A program made the position numbers and the translations under genes. The notes beneath the pieces are model-generated. The model worked only from the letters and a program-made list of their open reading frames with translations, made no database searches and had not been told where the DNA came from. DNA of 64,000 nucleotides from Enterobacter sp. R1(2018). Its GTDB lineage: Bacteria; Pseudomonadota; Gammaproteobacteria; Enterobacterales; Enterobacteriaceae. Shown one piece after another: positions 10,606-21,615 of this stretch (position 1 is the stretch's first letter; each line of letters begins with the position of its first letter). The stretch covers positions 142,474 through 206,473 of the forward strand of contig NZ_RCAA01000035.1 in the NCBI RefSeq assembly GCF_003628475.1, given 5' to 3'.

Positions 10606-13600
10606 TTGAACGCGGAAAGTTTCGCTCGCTAACGCTGATTAACTGGAACGGTTTCTTCGCGCGTACTTTTGATTTAGATGAGCTGGTTACCACGCTTTCG
10701 GGCGGTAACGGCGCCGGTAAATCGACCACCATGGCGGCTTTTGTTACGGCGCTGATTCCGGATTTGACGCTGCTGCACTTTCGTAATACCACCGAAGCCG
10801 GGGCCACGTCCGGCTCGCGCGACAAGGGTCTGCACGGTAAGTTAAAAGCGGGCGTCTGTTATTCCTTGCTTGACGTAATCAACTCCCGCCATCAGCGCGT
10901 GGTGGTGGGCGTGCGTCTGCAGCAGGTTGCGGGCCGCGACCGCAAGGTGGATATCAAACCCTTTGCCATTCAGGGCCTGCCTTCTTCTGTCCAGCCCACG
11001 CAGCTGCTGACGGAAACGCTCAACGAGCGTCAGGCGCGCGTGCTGAGCCTGCAGGAGCTGAAAGACAAAGTGGAGGCCATCGAAGGCGTCCAGTTCAAGC
11101 AGTTCAACTCCATCATCGATTACCACTCACTGATGTTCGATCTGGGCATCGTGGCGCGCCGTCTGCGCAGCGCCTCGGACCGTAGCAAATACTATCGCCT
11201 GATCGAAGCCTCGCTTTACGGCGGGATTTCCAGCGCCATCACCCGCTCTTTGCGCGACTACCTGCTGCCGGAAAACGGCGGCGTGCGCAAAGCGTTCCAG
11301 GATATGGAAGCGGCCCTGCGTGAAAACCGCATGACGCTGGAAGCCATTCGCGTGACCCAGTCCGATCGCGATCTGTTCAAGCATCTGATTTCCGAAGCCA
11401 CTGATTATGTGGCGGCGGACTATATGCGCCACGCTAACGAACGTCGCATTCATCTGGATAAGGCGCTCGAATTCCGCCGCGAACTGCACGTCAGCCGTAA
11501 ACAGCTGGCCGTAGAGCAGTATAAGCATGTGGATATGGCGCGCGAGCTCGCTGAACACAGCGGCGCGGAAGGCGATCTGGAAACGGATTACCAGGCCGCC
11601 AGCGATCATCTGAACCTGGTGCAAACCGCAATCCGCCAACAGGAAAAAATCGAACGTTACGAGGCCGATCTCGACGAGCTGCAAATGCGCCTCGAAGAGC
11701 AAAACGAAATCGTAGCGGAGGCCAGCGAGCAGCAGGAAGAAAACGAAGCGCGCGCCGAGGCCGCAGAGCTGGAGGTGGACGAGCTAAAAAGCCAGCTTGC
11801 CGACTACCAGCAGGCGCTGGATGTGCAGCAGACCCGCGCGATCCAGTATCAGCAGGCGTTACAGGCGCTTGAACGCGCGCGCGCGGTTTGTCATCTGCCG
11901 GATTTAACCGCCGATAGCGCGGACGAATGGCTGGAAACCTTCCAGGTCAAAGAGCAGGAAGCAACGGAAAAACTGCTGACGCTGGAACAAAAAATGAGCG
12001 TGGCGCAGACGGCGCACAGCCAGTTTGAGCATGCTTACCAGCTCGTCGCTTCAATCAGCGGTCCGGTCAGCCGCAGCGAAGCCTGGGAAGCCGCGCGTGA
12101 ATTACTGCGCGACAGCAACAACCAGCGCCACCTCACGGAACAGGTTCAGCCCCTGCGTATGCGTCTTAACGAACTTGAGCAGCGCCTGCGCGAGCAGCAG
12201 GAGGCCGAGCGCCTGCTGGCTGAGTTCTGCAAACGCCAGGGAAAACGCTTCGATCCTGAAGATTTGGAAGCGCTGCACGAAGAGCTGGAAGAGCGCATTG
12301 CGACGCTGCAGCAGGGCGTATCCGAAGCGAGCGAACAGCGCGTATCCCTGCGCCAGGAGCAGGAACAAATTCAGGCGCGTATTAAACGTCTGACCCTGCG
12401 CGCGCCGATTTGGTTAGCCGCGCAAACCAGCCTCAACCAGCTTTGCGAGCAAAGCAACGAAGCGTTCGAAAGCAGCCAGCAGGTAACTGAATACATGCAG
12501 CAGCTGCTGGAGCGCGAGCGTGAAACCACCGTTGAACGCGATGAAGTCGGCGCCCGTAAAAGCGCCGTAGACGAAGAAATTGAACGTCTGAGCCAGCCGG
12601 GCGGCGCGGAAGATCCGCGGCTGAACGCGCTGGCGGAACGCTTTGGCGGCGTGCTGCTCTCAGAGATTTACGACGATATCAGCCTTGATGACGCCCCGTA
12701 CTTCTCGGCGCTGTATGGCCCGTCCCGGCACGCCATCGTGGTGCCAGATTTATCCCTGGTCCGCGAACAGCTCGAAAATCTGGAAGAGTGCCCGGAAGAC
12801 CTGTATCTGATTGAAGGGGATCCGTCCTCCTTCGATGATAGCGTCTTCACCGTGGAAGAAATGAATGCCGCGGTGCTGGTGAAAACCGCCGAGCGCCAGT
12901 GGCGCTATTCCCGCCTGCCGGAGCTGCCGCTGTTTGGCCGCGCGGCGCGTGAAAATCGTCTTGAAAATCTGCACGCAGAGAGGGAAACGCTGGCGGAACG
13001 CTTCGCCACGCTTTCGTTCGACGTGCAGAAATCCCAACGCCTGCACCAGGCGTTCAGCCGCTTTATCGGCCAGCATCTGGGCGTGGCCTTTGACGAAGAT
13101 CCTGAAGAGGAAATTCGTCAGCTCAACGCCCGTCGCGGTGAAATCGAGCGCGCCATCAGCAGTCATGAAAACGACAACCAGCAGCAGCGCCAGCAGTTCG
13201 AGCTGGCAAAAGAGGGCGTGGCGCAGCTAAACCGCCTGCTGCCGCGCGTCAGCCTGCTCAACGATGACACCCTGGCGGACCGCTGCGATGAAATTCGCGA
13301 GCGTCTGATGGAAGCTGAAGACGCGGCGCGCTTTATCCATCAGCACGGCAGCCAGCTGGCCAAACTCGAAGCGGTTGCCTCGGTCCTGCAAAGCGATCCG
13401 GAACAGTTTGAACAGTTAAAAGACGATTACCAGTACGCCCAGCAAATCCAGCGTGATGCGCGTCAGCAGGCTTTTGCGTTAACGGAAGTGGTGCAGCGCC
13501 GGGCGCACTTTAGCTACTCCGATTCCGCAGCCATGCTGGACGGCAATAGCGATCTGAATGAAAAACTGCGCCGCCGTCTGGAGCAGGCTGAAGCGGAACG

Positions 13601-15050
13601 TACGCGTTGCCGTGAAGCGCTGCGCAGCCATGCGCAGCAGCTCAGTCAGCTCAGCCAGCTGATGGCCTCGCTGAAGAGCTCTTTCGATACCAAGAAAGAG
13701 CTGCTTAACGATTTGCACAAAGAGTTGCAGGACATCGGCGTGCGCGCGGATAGCGGCGCAGAAGAGCGTGCCCGTATTCGTCGTGATGAACTGCATACCG
13801 CGCTGAGCAACAATCGCTCCCGTCGTAACCAGCTTGAAAAAGCGTTGACCTACTGCGAAGCGGAAATGAGCAACCTGACCCGTAAGCTCAAGCAGCTGGA
13901 GCGCAGCTACTTCGAAATGCGCGAACACGTAGTGACGGCGAAAGCGGGCTGGTGCGCGGTGATGCGCATGGTGAAAGACAACGGCGTGGAGCGTCGTCTG
14001 CACCGTCGCGAGCTGGCCTACCAGAGCGGCGACGAACTACGTTCCATGTCGGATAAGGCGCTTGGCGCGCTGCGTCTGGCCGTGGCGGATAATGAGCATC
14101 TACGCGACGTGCTGCGTATGTCGGAAGATCCAAAACGTCCGGAACGTAAAATTCAGTTCTTCGTGGCGGTTTATCAGCATCTGCGCGAGCGTATCCGTCA
14201 GGATATTATCCGTACCGACGATCCGGTTGAGGCCATCGAACAGATGGAGATCGAGCTGGGCCGTCTGACGGAAGAACTGACCTCACGCGAGCAGAAGCTG
14301 GCGATAAGCTCCCGTAGCGTGGCGAATATCATTCGTAAAACCATTCAGCGCGAGCAGAACCGCATCCGCATGCTCAACCAGGGGCTGCAAAGCGTCTCCT
14401 TCGGCCAGGTCAACAGCGTACGACTGAACGTGAACGTCCGTGAAACGCACGCTACCTTGCTGAATGTGCTTTCCGAACAGCATGAACAGCATCAGGATCT
14501 GTTTAACAGCAACCGTCTGAGCTTCTCCGAAGCGCTGGCGAAGCTGTACCAGCGCCTGAACCCGCAAATCGATATGGGCCAGCGCACGCCGCAGACCATC
14601 GGCGAGGAGCTGCTGGACTATCGCAACTATCTTGAGATGGAAGTGGAAGTTAACCGCGGCACGGACGGCTGGCTGCGTGCGGAAAGCGGCGCGCTTTCTA
14701 CCGGTGAGGCGATTGGTACCGGGATGTCGATTCTGGTGATGGTCGTGCAGAGCTGGGAAGAGGAGTCGCGCCGCCTGCGCGGCAAAGACATCTCGCCTTG
14801 TCGTCTGCTGTTCCTTGATGAAGCCGCCCGTCTGGACGCCAAGTCTATCGCCACGCTGTTTGAGCTGTGCGAAAGGCTTGAGATGCAATTGATTATTGCG
14901 GCCCCGGAGAACATCAGTCCGGAAAAAGGCACTACCTATAAGCTGGTGCGTAAGGTCTTTAACAACCATGAGCACGTTCATGTTGTGGGCCTGCGAGGCT
15001 TTGCCGCGCCGCTTACGGAGGCTTTACCGGGGACGGCGGACGTTTCCTGA
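10602..15050 (+). CDS. mukB: Chromosome partition protein MukB (SMC-like ATPase)
   Basis: MukB is the SMC-family ATPase of the MukBEF condensin. The 1482-residue protein has an N-terminal head with Walker [10 protein letters not shown] (P-loop residues 34-41), long heptad-rich coiled coils (about 330-650 and 790-1110) around a central hinge (about 645-780), and a C-terminal head with signature [13 protein letters not shown] and Walker [12 protein letters not shown]. Length matches the family. It is the last gene of the operon and a hairpin terminator follows. Confidence 0.99.
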   Translation: MIERGKFRSLTLINWNGFFARTFDLDELVTTLSGGNGAGKSTTMAAFVTALIPDLTLLHFRNTTEAGATSGSRDKGLHGKLKAGVCYSLLDVINSRHQRVVVGVRLQQVAGRDRKVDIKPFAIQGLPSSVQPTQLLTETLNERQARVLSLQELKDKVEAIEGVQFKQFNSIIDYHSLMFDLGIVARRLRSASDRSKYYRLIEASLYGGISSAITRSLRDYLLPENGGVRKAFQDMEAALRENRMTLEAIRVTQSDRDLFKHLISEATDYVAADYMRHANERRIHLDKALEFRRELHVSRKQLAVEQYKHVDMARELAEHSGAEGDLETDYQAASDHLNLVQTAIRQQEKIERYEADLDELQMRLEEQNEIVAEASEQQEENEARAEAAELEVDELKSQLADYQQALDVQQTRAIQYQQALQALERARAVCHLPDLTADSADEWLETFQVKEQEATEKLLTLEQKMSVAQTAHSQFEHAYQLVASISGPVSRSEAWEAARELLRDSNNQRHLTEQVQPLRMRLNELEQRLREQQEAERLLAEFCKRQGKRFDPEDLEALHEELEERIATLQQGVSEASEQRVSLRQEQEQIQARIKRLTLRAPIWLAAQTSLNQLCEQSNEAFESSQQVTEYMQQLLERERETTVERDEVGARKSAVDEEIERLSQPGGAEDPRLNALAERFGGVLLSEIYDDISLDDAPYFSALYGPSRHAIVVPDLSLVREQLENLEECPEDLYLIEGDPSSFDDSVFTVEEMNAAVLVKTAERQWRYSRLPELPLFGRAARENRLENLHAERETLAERFATLSFDVQKSQRLHQAFSRFIGQHLGVAFDEDPEEEIRQLNARRGEIERAISSHENDNQQQRQQFELAKEGVAQLNRLLPRVSLLNDDTLADRCDEIRERLMEAEDAARFIHQHGSQLAKLEAVASVLQSDPEQFEQLKDDYQYAQQIQRDARQQAFALTEVVQRRAHFSYSDSAAMLDGNSDLNEKLRRRLEQAEAERTRCREALRSHAQQLSQLSQLMASLKSSFDTKKELLNDLHKELQDIGVRADSGAEERARIRRDELHTALSNNRSRRNQLEKALTYCEAEMSNLTRKLKQLERSYFEMREHVVTAKAGWCAVMRMVKDNGVERRLHRRELAYQSGDELRSMSDKALGALRLAVADNEHLRDVLRMSEDPKRPERKIQFFVAVYQHLRERIRQDIIRTDDPVEAIEQMEIELGRLTEELTSREQKLAISSRSVANIIRKTIQREQNRIRMLNQGLQSVSFGQVNSVRLNVNVRETHATLLNVLSEQHEQHQDLFNSNRLSFSEALAKLYQRLNPQIDMGQRTPQTIGEELLDYRNYLEMEVEVNRGTDGWLRAESGALSTGEAIGTGMSILVMVVQSWEEESRRLRGKDISPCRLLFLDEAARLDAKSIATLFELCERLEMQLIIAAPENISPEKGTTYKLVRKVFNNHEHVHVVGLRGFAAPLTEALPGTADVS

Positions 15051-15075
15051 TTCTGCATCTTTTCTTATGTTTAAC

Positions 15076-15097
15076 AGCGGGCGAAAGCCCGCTTTTT
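15076..15097 (+). terminator. Rho-independent terminator after mukB
   Basis: A perfect seven-base stem AGCGGGC/GCCCGCT with a stable GAAA tetraloop runs into five T. It separates the muk operon from ldtD. Confidence 0.92.
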
Positions 15098-15227
15098 CGA
15101 TCGGGAATCTTCTTAAGCTTTAATTTTCTTTACATTTATACGGGTAATTGGTTTTTACTGTTTATATACTCTTAAAACAGCCAGGCGAAACGCCGGTTAC
15201 GATAAACGGTAAAACAGGGGGCAAAGG

Positions 15228-17117
15228 ATGTTGCTTATGAAAATGCACGGTTTTAGAGCGTCGGCGATCGGTTATTGCCTCGCGCTCGGTCTGGCTCCAC
15301 TGTTTACGGCGCAGGCGCAAGAGCAAGAGCCTGCTGTGGTTCCTTCCGATAGCTCGGCCGTAACGGCGCCGCAGCCTACCGCACTTGAGCAGCCGTTAGC
15401 TCAGTCTGCCGCTACGGCGGCGATGGCGGGCACCGTGCCGCTTAATTCAGCCACGATGTCCGTGGCGCAAAGCCGCTCACAGCTGCTTTCCGAACTGCCT
15501 GCGGGATATGCGCCCGTCTATCTGAACGCGCTTTCTGCATTCTATGCCGCGCGGGATATGAAGCCGATGTGGGATAACCGCGATGCGGTGCAGGCTTTCC
15601 AGCAGCAGCTGGCCGAGCTGGCTATCGCCGGTATCCAGCCTCAGTTCACCACTTGGGTCGAGCTGCTGACCGATCCTTCGGTGACCGGCATGGCGCGCGA
15701 CGTGGTGCTTTCTGACGCCATGATGGGCTATCTGCAGTTTGTCTCCGGCATTCCCACCGAAGGCAATCGCTGGTTGTACAGCACCCGGCCTTACAAAATG
15801 CAGACTGCGCCTTTGTCCGTTATTAATCAGTGGCAGGTAGCCGTCGATCGGGGAACCTTAGTGAGCTTTATCGCCACGCTCGCGCCTCAGCATCCGCAGT
15901 ATGCGCGCATGCACCAGTCCCTGGTGCATCTGCTGGGTGATACTCGCCCGTGGCCGCAGCTAACCGGTAAAGAGACGCTTCGCCCGGGGCAATGGAGTAA
16001 CGACATTCCAGCGCTGCGCGAAATTCTCGCCAGAAGCGGCATGCTGCAGGCCGAACCGGCAATTCCGTTACCCGGTGACGATCGTAGCAATACGCAGACC
16101 GCGGCCGCGGTTAGCCCGTCGGCGATTGCTGTTGAAAACGAAGGCAAAAGCCACAGCTCGCCAGCTGCTGTCGCCGGATCGAAGAAGAAGTCTTCTACCG
16201 CGGTACGCAGCGCTTATAGCCGTGAACTGGTCGAAGGCGTGAAGCGCTTCCAGAAATGGCAAGGCCTGGGGGCAGACGGCTCAATCGGCCAGCTAACCCG
16301 CGACTGGCTGAACGTCACGCCGCAACAGCGCGCCTCGCTTGTGGCGCTGAACATCCAGCGTTTGCGCCTGCTGCCAAACAAGCTTGATACCGGCATTATG
16401 GTGAATATTCCCAACTATTCGCTGGTTTATTACCTCAACGGCAGCGAAGCGCTGGCGTCCCGCGTCATCGTCGGGCGTCCGGATCGTAAAACGCCAATGA
16501 TGAGCAGCGCGCTTAATAACGTGGTGGTTAACCCGCCCTGGAACGTGCCAAACACGCTGGCGCGTAATGATATTCTGCCGAAAGTTCGCCAGGACCCGGG
16601 CTACCTGGACCGCCATGGCTATAGCGTGCTGCGCGGCTGGAGCAACAACGCGGAGTCTATCGATCCTTATCATGTAGACTGGCAAACCATTACCGCCAGT
16701 AATTTACCCTTCCGTTTCCAGCAGAAACCGGGCACACAGAACTCGTTAGGGCGTTATAAATTTAATATGCCGAGCTCTGACGCTATCTATCTGCACGATA
16801 CGCCGAACCATAACCTGTTCCAGAAGGACGCGCGAGCGCTGAGCTCCGGCTGCGTACGCGTCAACAAGGCCTCCGAACTGGCAAATATGCTGCTGCAGGA
16901 TGCGGGCTGGAACGATACGCGTATTTCAAGCCAGCTCAAAGAGGGCAGTACGAAGTACGTCAATATTCGCCAGAACATTCCGGTCAATCTTTACTATTTG
17001 ACCGCTTTTGTGGGCGAAGACGGGCGAACCCAGTTCCGTACAGATATTTACAATTATGATCTCGCCGCGCGATCTGGCGCACAAATCCTTACAAAGGCTG
17101 GGTTATTAATCAGGTAA
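15228..17117 (+). CDS. ldtD: L,D-transpeptidase LdtD
   Basis: LdtD (YcbB) forms 3-3 (mDAP-mDAP) crosslinks in peptidoglycan and is the L,D-transpeptidase linked to beta-lactam bypass and envelope stress survival in E. coli. The 629-residue product has a signal sequence ending near AQAQE (residue about 28), a low-complexity Ala/Gln/Pro-rich stretch to about residue 75, a peptidoglycan-binding-like repeat at about 335-365, and a YkuD domain with the HDTPNH and SSGCVR motifs; catalytic cysteine is C542. It is 14 residues longer than the E. coli enzyme, mostly in linkers. The ATG at 15237 is an alternative start; AGGGGG at 15216-15221 favours 15228. Confidence 0.96.
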   Translation: MLLMKMHGFRASAIGYCLALGLAPLFTAQAQEQEPAVVPSDSSAVTAPQPTALEQPLAQSAATAAMAGTVPLNSATMSVAQSRSQLLSELPAGYAPVYLNALSAFYAARDMKPMWDNRDAVQAFQQQLAELAIAGIQPQFTTWVELLTDPSVTGMARDVVLSDAMMGYLQFVSGIPTEGNRWLYSTRPYKMQTAPLSVINQWQVAVDRGTLVSFIATLAPQHPQYARMHQSLVHLLGDTRPWPQLTGKETLRPGQWSNDIPALREILARSGMLQAEPAIPLPGDDRSNTQTAAAVSPSAIAVENEGKSHSSPAAVAGSKKKSSTAVRSAYSRELVEGVKRFQKWQGLGADGSIGQLTRDWLNVTPQQRASLVALNIQRLRLLPNKLDTGIMVNIPNYSLVYYLNGSEALASRVIVGRPDRKTPMMSSALNNVVVNPPWNVPNTLARNDILPKVRQDPGYLDRHGYSVLRGWSNNAESIDPYHVDWQTITASNLPFRFQQKPGTQNSLGRYKFNMPSSDAIYLHDTPNHNLFQKDARALSSGCVRVNKASELANMLLQDAGWNDTRISSQLKEGSTKYVNIRQNIPVNLYYLTAFVGEDGRTQFRTDIYNYDLAARSGAQILTKAGLLIR

Positions 17118-17299
17118 ATGCAGTAATACTAATGAATTAGTGGTCGTACTAGATGCAATACCCGCCCGGGTCCCTCGCAGGGCCCGGTTTATCTGGGTTT
17201 TGCGGCGCCTTGACTCAAGGTTATTTGCCAGTTAAGGTGCGGGCAGTGCGCCAGAAGTGCATATTATTCGACCACTTTTTACCTGTAGACCTGGACATC

Positions 17300-17848
17300 A
17301 TGGATAAATTTGACGCTAATCGCCGCAAGCTGCTGGCGTTGGGCAGCGTGGCTTTGGGTGCCGCTCTGCTCCCTACGCAGGCGTTTGCAACCCTCTCGAC
17401 ACCGCGCCCGCGCGTTTTAACTCTTAATAATCTCCACACCGGTGAGACGTTAAAAGCCGAGTTCTTCGATGGCAGAGGCTATATTCAGGATGAATTAGCC
17501 AGACTTAACCATTTCTTCCGTGACTTTCGCGCGAATAAAGTTAAGGCCATCGATCCCAAGCTGTTTGACCAGCTTTATCGTTTGCAGGGGCTGTTAGGCA
17601 CCAACAAACCCGTGCAGCTGATCTCCGGTTACCGATCGCTTGATACCAATAATGAATTGCGCGCTCATAGCAGTGGCGTGGCGAAAAAAAGCTACCACAC
17701 TAAAGGGCAGGCAATGGATTTCCATATTGAAGGGATTTCGTTAAGCAATGTTCGCAAAGCTGCATTATCTCTGCGCTCAGGTGGTGTAGGATATTACCCG
17801 CGTAGCAACTTTGTGCATATTGATACCGGGCCATTGCGGCACTGGTAA
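17300..17848 (+). CDS. mepK: Murein L,D-endopeptidase MepK (M15 family, Tat substrate)
   Basis: MepK (YcbK) cleaves mDAP-mDAP crosslinks, the product of L,D-transpeptidases such as the adjacent ldtD. The 182-residue protein begins MDKFDANRRKLLALG, a twin-arginine export signal, with cleavage expected near AFA. Peptidase M15 zinc residues are in SYHTKGQAMDFH and FVHID. The frame stays open back to 17153, but ATG 17300 reproduces the E. coli start and length and puts the Tat motif at the N-terminus. The pairing of a 3-3 crosslink former and a 3-3 crosslink cutter is conserved in enterobacteria. Confidence 0.96.
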   Translation: MDKFDANRRKLLALGSVALGAALLPTQAFATLSTPRPRVLTLNNLHTGETLKAEFFDGRGYIQDELARLNHFFRDFRANKVKAIDPKLFDQLYRLQGLLGTNKPVQLISGYRSLDTNNELRAHSSGVAKKSYHTKGQAMDFHIEGISLSNVRKAALSLRSGGVGYYPRSNFVHIDTGPLRHW

Positions 17849-17888
17849 AACAACGAAATCCGGCGCATGTTGCCGGTAATGGAGCAGC

Positions 17889-18536
17889 ATGAATTATCAC
17901 ATCATCCCGGTAACTGCTTTTGCCCAGAACTGTTCTCTGATCTGGTGTGAAGAGACCCGCCAGGCGGCCGTGGTGGATCCCGGCGGCGAAGCGCAGAAGA
18001 TCATCAAGGAAGTGGCGGCTAAAGGCGTGACCGTAGGTCAGATCCTGTTAACCCATGGCCATCTCGATCACGTAGGCGCAGCCGCAGAACTGGCCGCACA
18101 TTACGGAGTGCCGATTGTCGGACCGCAAAAAGCAGATGATTTTTGGCTACAGGGATTACCTGCTCAAAGCCGGATGTTTGGCCTGGATGAATGCTTGCCG
18201 CTGACGCCGGATCGCTGGCTTGAGGAAGGCGAAACCGTCTCCGTCGGCAATGCGACCCTGCAGGTGCTGCATTGCCCGGGGCATACGCCGGGGCACATCG
18301 TTTTCTTTGATGATAAAGCCAGGCTGCTGGTTTCCGGAGATGTAGTATTTAAAGGCGGAGTAGGGCGCAGCGACTTCCCGCAGGGAGATCATGCGGCGCT
18401 GATCGATTCCATTAAGCGTAAGCTATTACCGCTTGGCGATGACGTCACCTTTATTCCAGGCCACGGCCCGCTTTCCACGCTGGGCTATGAACGTTTGCAC
18501 AATCCTTTCCTGCAGGATGAACTACCGGTCTGGTAA
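17889..18536 (+). CDS. gloC: Type II hydroxyacylglutathione hydrolase GloC
   Basis: GloC (YcbL) is a metallo-beta-lactamase-fold glyoxalase II that hydrolyses S-lactoylglutathione. The 215-residue protein has the metal motif THGHLDH (H56, H58, D60, H61), a second site HCPGHTPGH and the [12 protein letters not shown] strand. The start follows TAATGGAG (GGAG at 17880-17883). It is followed by a shared terminator with convergent aspC. Confidence 0.95.
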   Translation: MNYHIIPVTAFAQNCSLIWCEETRQAAVVDPGGEAQKIIKEVAAKGVTVGQILLTHGHLDHVGAAAELAAHYGVPIVGPQKADDFWLQGLPAQSRMFGLDECLPLTPDRWLEEGETVSVGNATLQVLHCPGHTPGHIVFFDDKARLLVSGDVVFKGGVGRSDFPQGDHAALIDSIKRKLLPLGDDVTFIPGHGPLSTLGYERLHNPFLQDELPVW

Positions 18537-18540
18537 AAGA

Positions 18541-18567
18541 AAAAGAGCCGCTTTAAGCGGCTCTTTT
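18541..18567. terminator. Bidirectional terminator between gloC and aspC
   Basis: A near-perfect 13-base palindrome (AAAAGAGCCGCTT/AAGCGGCTCTTTT) gives a T tract on both strands and sits between two convergent genes, so it can stop transcription from either side. Confidence 0.92.
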
Positions 18568-18578
18568 TGTATCACGGC

Positions 18579-19769
18579 TTAGAGGACGGCAACGATAGCT
18601 TCGCACAGCGGCGCCATGTTGTCCGGCGTCATCCCGGCAACGTTGACGCGGCCAGAAGCCACGGCGTAGACGCCAAATTCTTCGCGCAGACGCAGAACCT
18701 GTTCTTTCGTCAAACCGCTAAATGAGAACATGCCGTTCTGGTTGATGATAAAGCTGAAGTCACGGTTTGCGCCTTTTTCCTGCAGCGTATTCACGAATAG
18801 CTGACGCATGCGATGAATGCGCTGACGCATATCGGTTAGCTCTTGTTCCCAGAGCGTGCGCAGGGCTTCATTGCTCAGGATAGTCGCCACTACGGAGGCG
18901 CCGTGCGCCGGTGGGTTAGAGTAGTTCGCACGAATAACGGATTTCATCTGGCTGAACGCACGGTCAACGGTATCGGCATCGGAAGCGACCAGCGTACAGG
19001 CCCCTACGCGCTCGTTGTACAGACCGAAATTCTTGGAGTAGGAACTGGCAACAATCAGCTCTTTGTGACCGGCGGCAAAGACGCGCAGGCCTTCGGCGTC
19101 TTCTTCCAGACCGCGGGCAAAGCCCTGATAGGCGAAATCAAACAGCGGCAGCCAGCCTTTTTCCTGCGACATTTTTGCAAGCGCCTGCCACTGTTCTAAC
19201 GTTGGATCGATACCGGTTGGGTTATGACAGCAGCCGTGGAACAGCACAACGTCACCTGCCTGCGCCGCCTGCAGGCTGTTTACCAGCCCTTCGAAGTCCA
19301 GAGCATGATTTTCGGCGTCGTAATAAGCATATTCGCAGACTTCCAGACCGGCGGAGTTAAACACGCCTTTATGGTTTGGCCAGCTTGGATTGCTTACCCA
19401 TACGCGCTTGGCGGAAGTGTTTTTCGCCAGGAAGTCAGCCGCTACGCGAAGTGCGCCGGTGCCGCCAGGCGTCTGCGCCGTGCGTGCGCGACTGGTTTCG
19501 CTAATGGCATTACCTTTGCCAAACAGCAGTTCCTGGGTGCAGCGACCAAACTCAGGAATACCATCAATACCCAGGTAGTTTTTGGTAGTTTCGTTTTCCA
19601 GCAGATAAGCTTCGGCTTTTTTAACGCTGGTCAGAACCGGTGTTTTACCCGTTTCATCCTTATAAACCCCAATGCCGAGGTTAATTTTGGTTGGGCGGTC
19701 GTCGGCACGAAACAGGTCTGCCAGACCAAGAATTGGATCGGCAGGAGCAGCGGTAATGTTCTCAAACAT
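18579..19769 (-). CDS. aspC: Aspartate aminotransferase AspC
   Basis: AspC transfers the amino group between aspartate and 2-oxoglutarate and also acts on aromatic amino acids; it is cytosolic and PLP-dependent. The 396-residue protein equals the E. coli length. The PLP lysine is in [15 protein letters not shown], and the HGCCHNPTG and SNPSWPNH motifs are of the class I aminotransferase family. The minus-strand start is preceded by a GGAACC-type site at about 19775-19781. Confidence 0.98.
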   Translation of the reverse strand: MFENITAAPADPILGLADLFRADDRPTKINLGIGVYKDETGKTPVLTSVKKAEAYLLENETTKNYLGIDGIPEFGRCTQELLFGKGNAISETSRARTAQTPGGTGALRVAADFLAKNTSAKRVWVSNPSWPNHKGVFNSAGLEVCEYAYYDAENHALDFEGLVNSLQAAQAGDVVLFHGCCHNPTGIDPTLEQWQALAKMSQEKGWLPLFDFAYQGFARGLEEDAEGLRVFAAGHKELIVASSYSKNFGLYNERVGACTLVASDADTVDRAFSQMKSVIRANYSNPPAHGASVVATILSNEALRTLWEQELTDMRQRIHRMRQLFVNTLQEKGANRDFSFIINQNGMFSFSGLTKEQVLRLREEFGVYAVASGRVNVAGMTPDNMAPLCEAIVAVL

Positions 19770-19898
19770 GACAAGGTTCCATTGTGATATCGAGGGGGAA
19801 ACGCTCTCAGGTTAACCGCTGTTTTCACAAATGCCAACCGTTTGCGACAAAAAGAAATAACCGGCGGTACGGACCGGTTTTTTACGCTTTTCAGGCAT

Positions 19899-19926
19899 AA
19901 AAAAACAGGGCCGAAGCCCTGTTTTT
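19899..19926 (-). terminator. Terminator after ompF
   Basis: On the minus strand a CAGGGC stem with a TTCG loop and GCCCTG is followed by seven T, 32 bp beyond the ompF stop. A second weaker palindrome (CCGG...CCGG at 19861-19877, T-rich on the plus side) lies next to it. Confidence 0.9.
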
Positions 19927-19957
19927 CTTATATTCAGACAAACAAGCTGTCGAATAA

Positions 19958-21022
19958 TTAGAACTGGTAAACGATACCCACAGCGGTGGTGTTATCGGTA
20001 GCAACGCCCAGGGCGTTGTCGCTGTCAATCTGGTTGATGATGTAATCAACGTAGGTAGACATGTTTTTGTTGAAGTAGTAAGTCGCGCCAACTTCGATGT
20101 AGTTGATGTAATCAGCGCTGCCAACGCCAGCAACGTCTTTCGCTTTAGATTTGTAGTAAGCGATGGATGGACGCAGACCGAAGTCGAACTGGTACTGTGC
20201 TACAACAGAGAAGTCCTGAGTTTTGTTAGCGAAGCCAACGTTACTGATATAGGTTGCGTTACGGGTTTCGCCGTAAAGAGCCGCCAGGTAGATGTTGTTC
20301 GCATCGTATTTCAGGCCGGTTGCCCACTGCTCAATTCTTTCACCGTTGCCGTCAGCTTCCTGAGCGTTGGTACGGTCTGCTGCGCCGTAACCGCCGACGA
20401 TACCGAAGCCTTCAAAGTCATAGCTTAAAGAAGTTGCCCAGCCGTCGCCATTGGATTTAGCTACGTCGGTACGTTCGTTTTTACCCAGGTACTGAACGCC
20501 GAAGTTCAGGCCGTCAACCAGACCGAAGAAGTCGCTGTTACGGTAAGTTGCAAGACCACCGCTACGACCAACGAAGAAGTTATCGCTTGGCGCTGTGTCA
20601 CCGCCGAATTCTGGCAGCATATCGGTAACGCCGATTGCGTCATAAACCAGACCGTAGTTACGACCGTAGTCGAAAGAACCCGCGTCGCCGAATTTCAGAC
20701 CGGCAAAGGCCAGACGGGTTTTGCTGCCTGCAGTACCTTCAGATTCAGCTCTGTTACCAGAGAACTGGTATTCCCACTGGCCGTAACCGGTCAGTTGGTC
20801 ATTAATTTGAGTTTCGCCTTTGAAGCCCAGACGCGCATAGGTCTGGTCGCCGTTGCCGCCGTAGCTGTTGTCGCCGTTGTCTTTAGAGAAATAATGCAGA
20901 CCTACAGCTTTACCGTACAGGTCTACTTTGTTGCCGTCTTTGTTATAGATTTCTGCAGCGTTAGCTGCACCGGCTACCAGCAGAGCAGGGATAACCACTG
21001 CCAGAATGTTGCGCTTCATCAT
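19958..21022 (-). CDS. ompF: Outer membrane porin OmpF
   Basis: A 354-residue precursor of a trimeric general-diffusion porin. It starts [18 protein letters not shown] with signal peptidase cleavage after ANA (residue 22), has the constriction-loop motif PEFGGDT, alternating beta strands, and the C-terminal VYQF phenylalanine needed for BAM recognition. The tandem ATGATG start, the GAGGGTAATAA ribosome site and the leader match E. coli ompF, which separates it from ompC/phoE paralogues. Position between aspC and asnS is also the E. coli arrangement. In Klebsiella the orthologue is called OmpK35. Confidence 0.96.
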   Translation of the reverse strand: MMKRNILAVVIPALLVAGAANAAEIYNKDGNKVDLYGKAVGLHYFSKDNGDNSYGGNGDQTYARLGFKGETQINDQLTGYGQWEYQFSGNRAESEGTAGSKTRLAFAGLKFGDAGSFDYGRNYGLVYDAIGVTDMLPEFGGDTAPSDNFFVGRSGGLATYRNSDFFGLVDGLNFGVQYLGKNERTDVAKSNGDGWATSLSYDFEGFGIVGGYGAADRTNAQEADGNGERIEQWATGLKYDANNIYLAALYGETRNATYISNVGFANKTQDFSVVAQYQFDFGLRPSIAYYKSKAKDVAGVGSADYINYIEVGATYYFNKNMSTYVDYIINQIDSDNALGVATDNTTAVGIVYQF

Positions 21023-21200
21023 TATTTATTACCCTCATTGGTTTTTATGAACACCTGCCACTGCCGTCAATAATTCTTTACGGAACTATTGCTGAGAGTT
21101 TGGTGTCTTTCTGTATCTGTCAGGCATCTTTCCATCCATGAAACCGTTTCGCTAGCCTGAAAGTGCTACAAATGTCTAAACTGAGTAACCAAAAGAAAAT
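21023..21200 (-). promoter_or_regulatory. ompF leader and OmpR-type control region
   Basis: The untranslated leader (about 21023-21105) is nearly the E. coli ompF leader, including CTCAGCAATAGTTCCGTAAA and GACGGCAGTGGCAGGTGT, the target region of the antisense RNA MicF. Upstream, the minus strand carries TTTGGTTAC (about 21187-21195) and TGTAGCACTTTCA (about 21159-21171) followed by GCTAGCGAAACGG, which correspond to the E. coli OmpR boxes, and GGAAAGATGCCTG at the -10 position. Control by OmpR/EnvZ is inferred from this conservation. Confidence 0.8.
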
Positions 21201-21572
21201 ATGTGTAACTAAATGTGTAATTTCGGGAACTTTGTGAACCAACTCAAATTTCGATCGGGTTTGGTCAATTAATTAGCGATCCCTAACATATATATATGAA
21301 TTACTTATGTTTAATCCGCATAATGAAAAGATATGATCACCTTTCATTTACATTTGCATATTTTTTGTTGAGTTTTTGGATGTCCAGACATCTGTGCAAA
21401 ATTTACGCGAATATGCTAAGCAAGCTAATTTAACGAGGTTGCTGAAAAAAGAGGGGTAATTTTGTGAGGGAATATGTCACAGACATAATTCGTTACGGTG
21501 AAGCGGGGCAATGGGGTTGTAATTGACGTTTGTTTAACTTGCGTTGAAGAAAAACAAGCTTTGTCGACTGCG
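21201..21572. other. AT-rich intergenic region upstream of ompF
   Basis: No gene is supportable here. The stretch is much richer in A+T than its neighbours, with TATATATATG at about 21288-21298 and several poly-T runs around 21341-21375. In E. coli the equivalent region holds distal OmpR and IHF sites that form a repression loop at ompF; a similar role is likely but individual sites were not resolved. Confidence 0.5.
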
Positions 21573-21598
21573 CAAAAGAAAGGCCAGCGACGCTGGCC
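21573..21598 (-). terminator. Terminator after asnS
   Basis: On the minus strand GGCCAGC-GTC-GCTGGCC forms a strong stem followed by TTTCTTTT, 18 bp downstream of the asnS stop. Confidence 0.85.
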
Positions 21599-21615
21599 CT
21601 GGATAAATAGCGGCT

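Noticed and set aside
11127-11702. Long minus-strand frames inside mukB
   Set aside because: GC-rich coding sequence creates open antisense frames; codon pattern and conservation belong to MukB.
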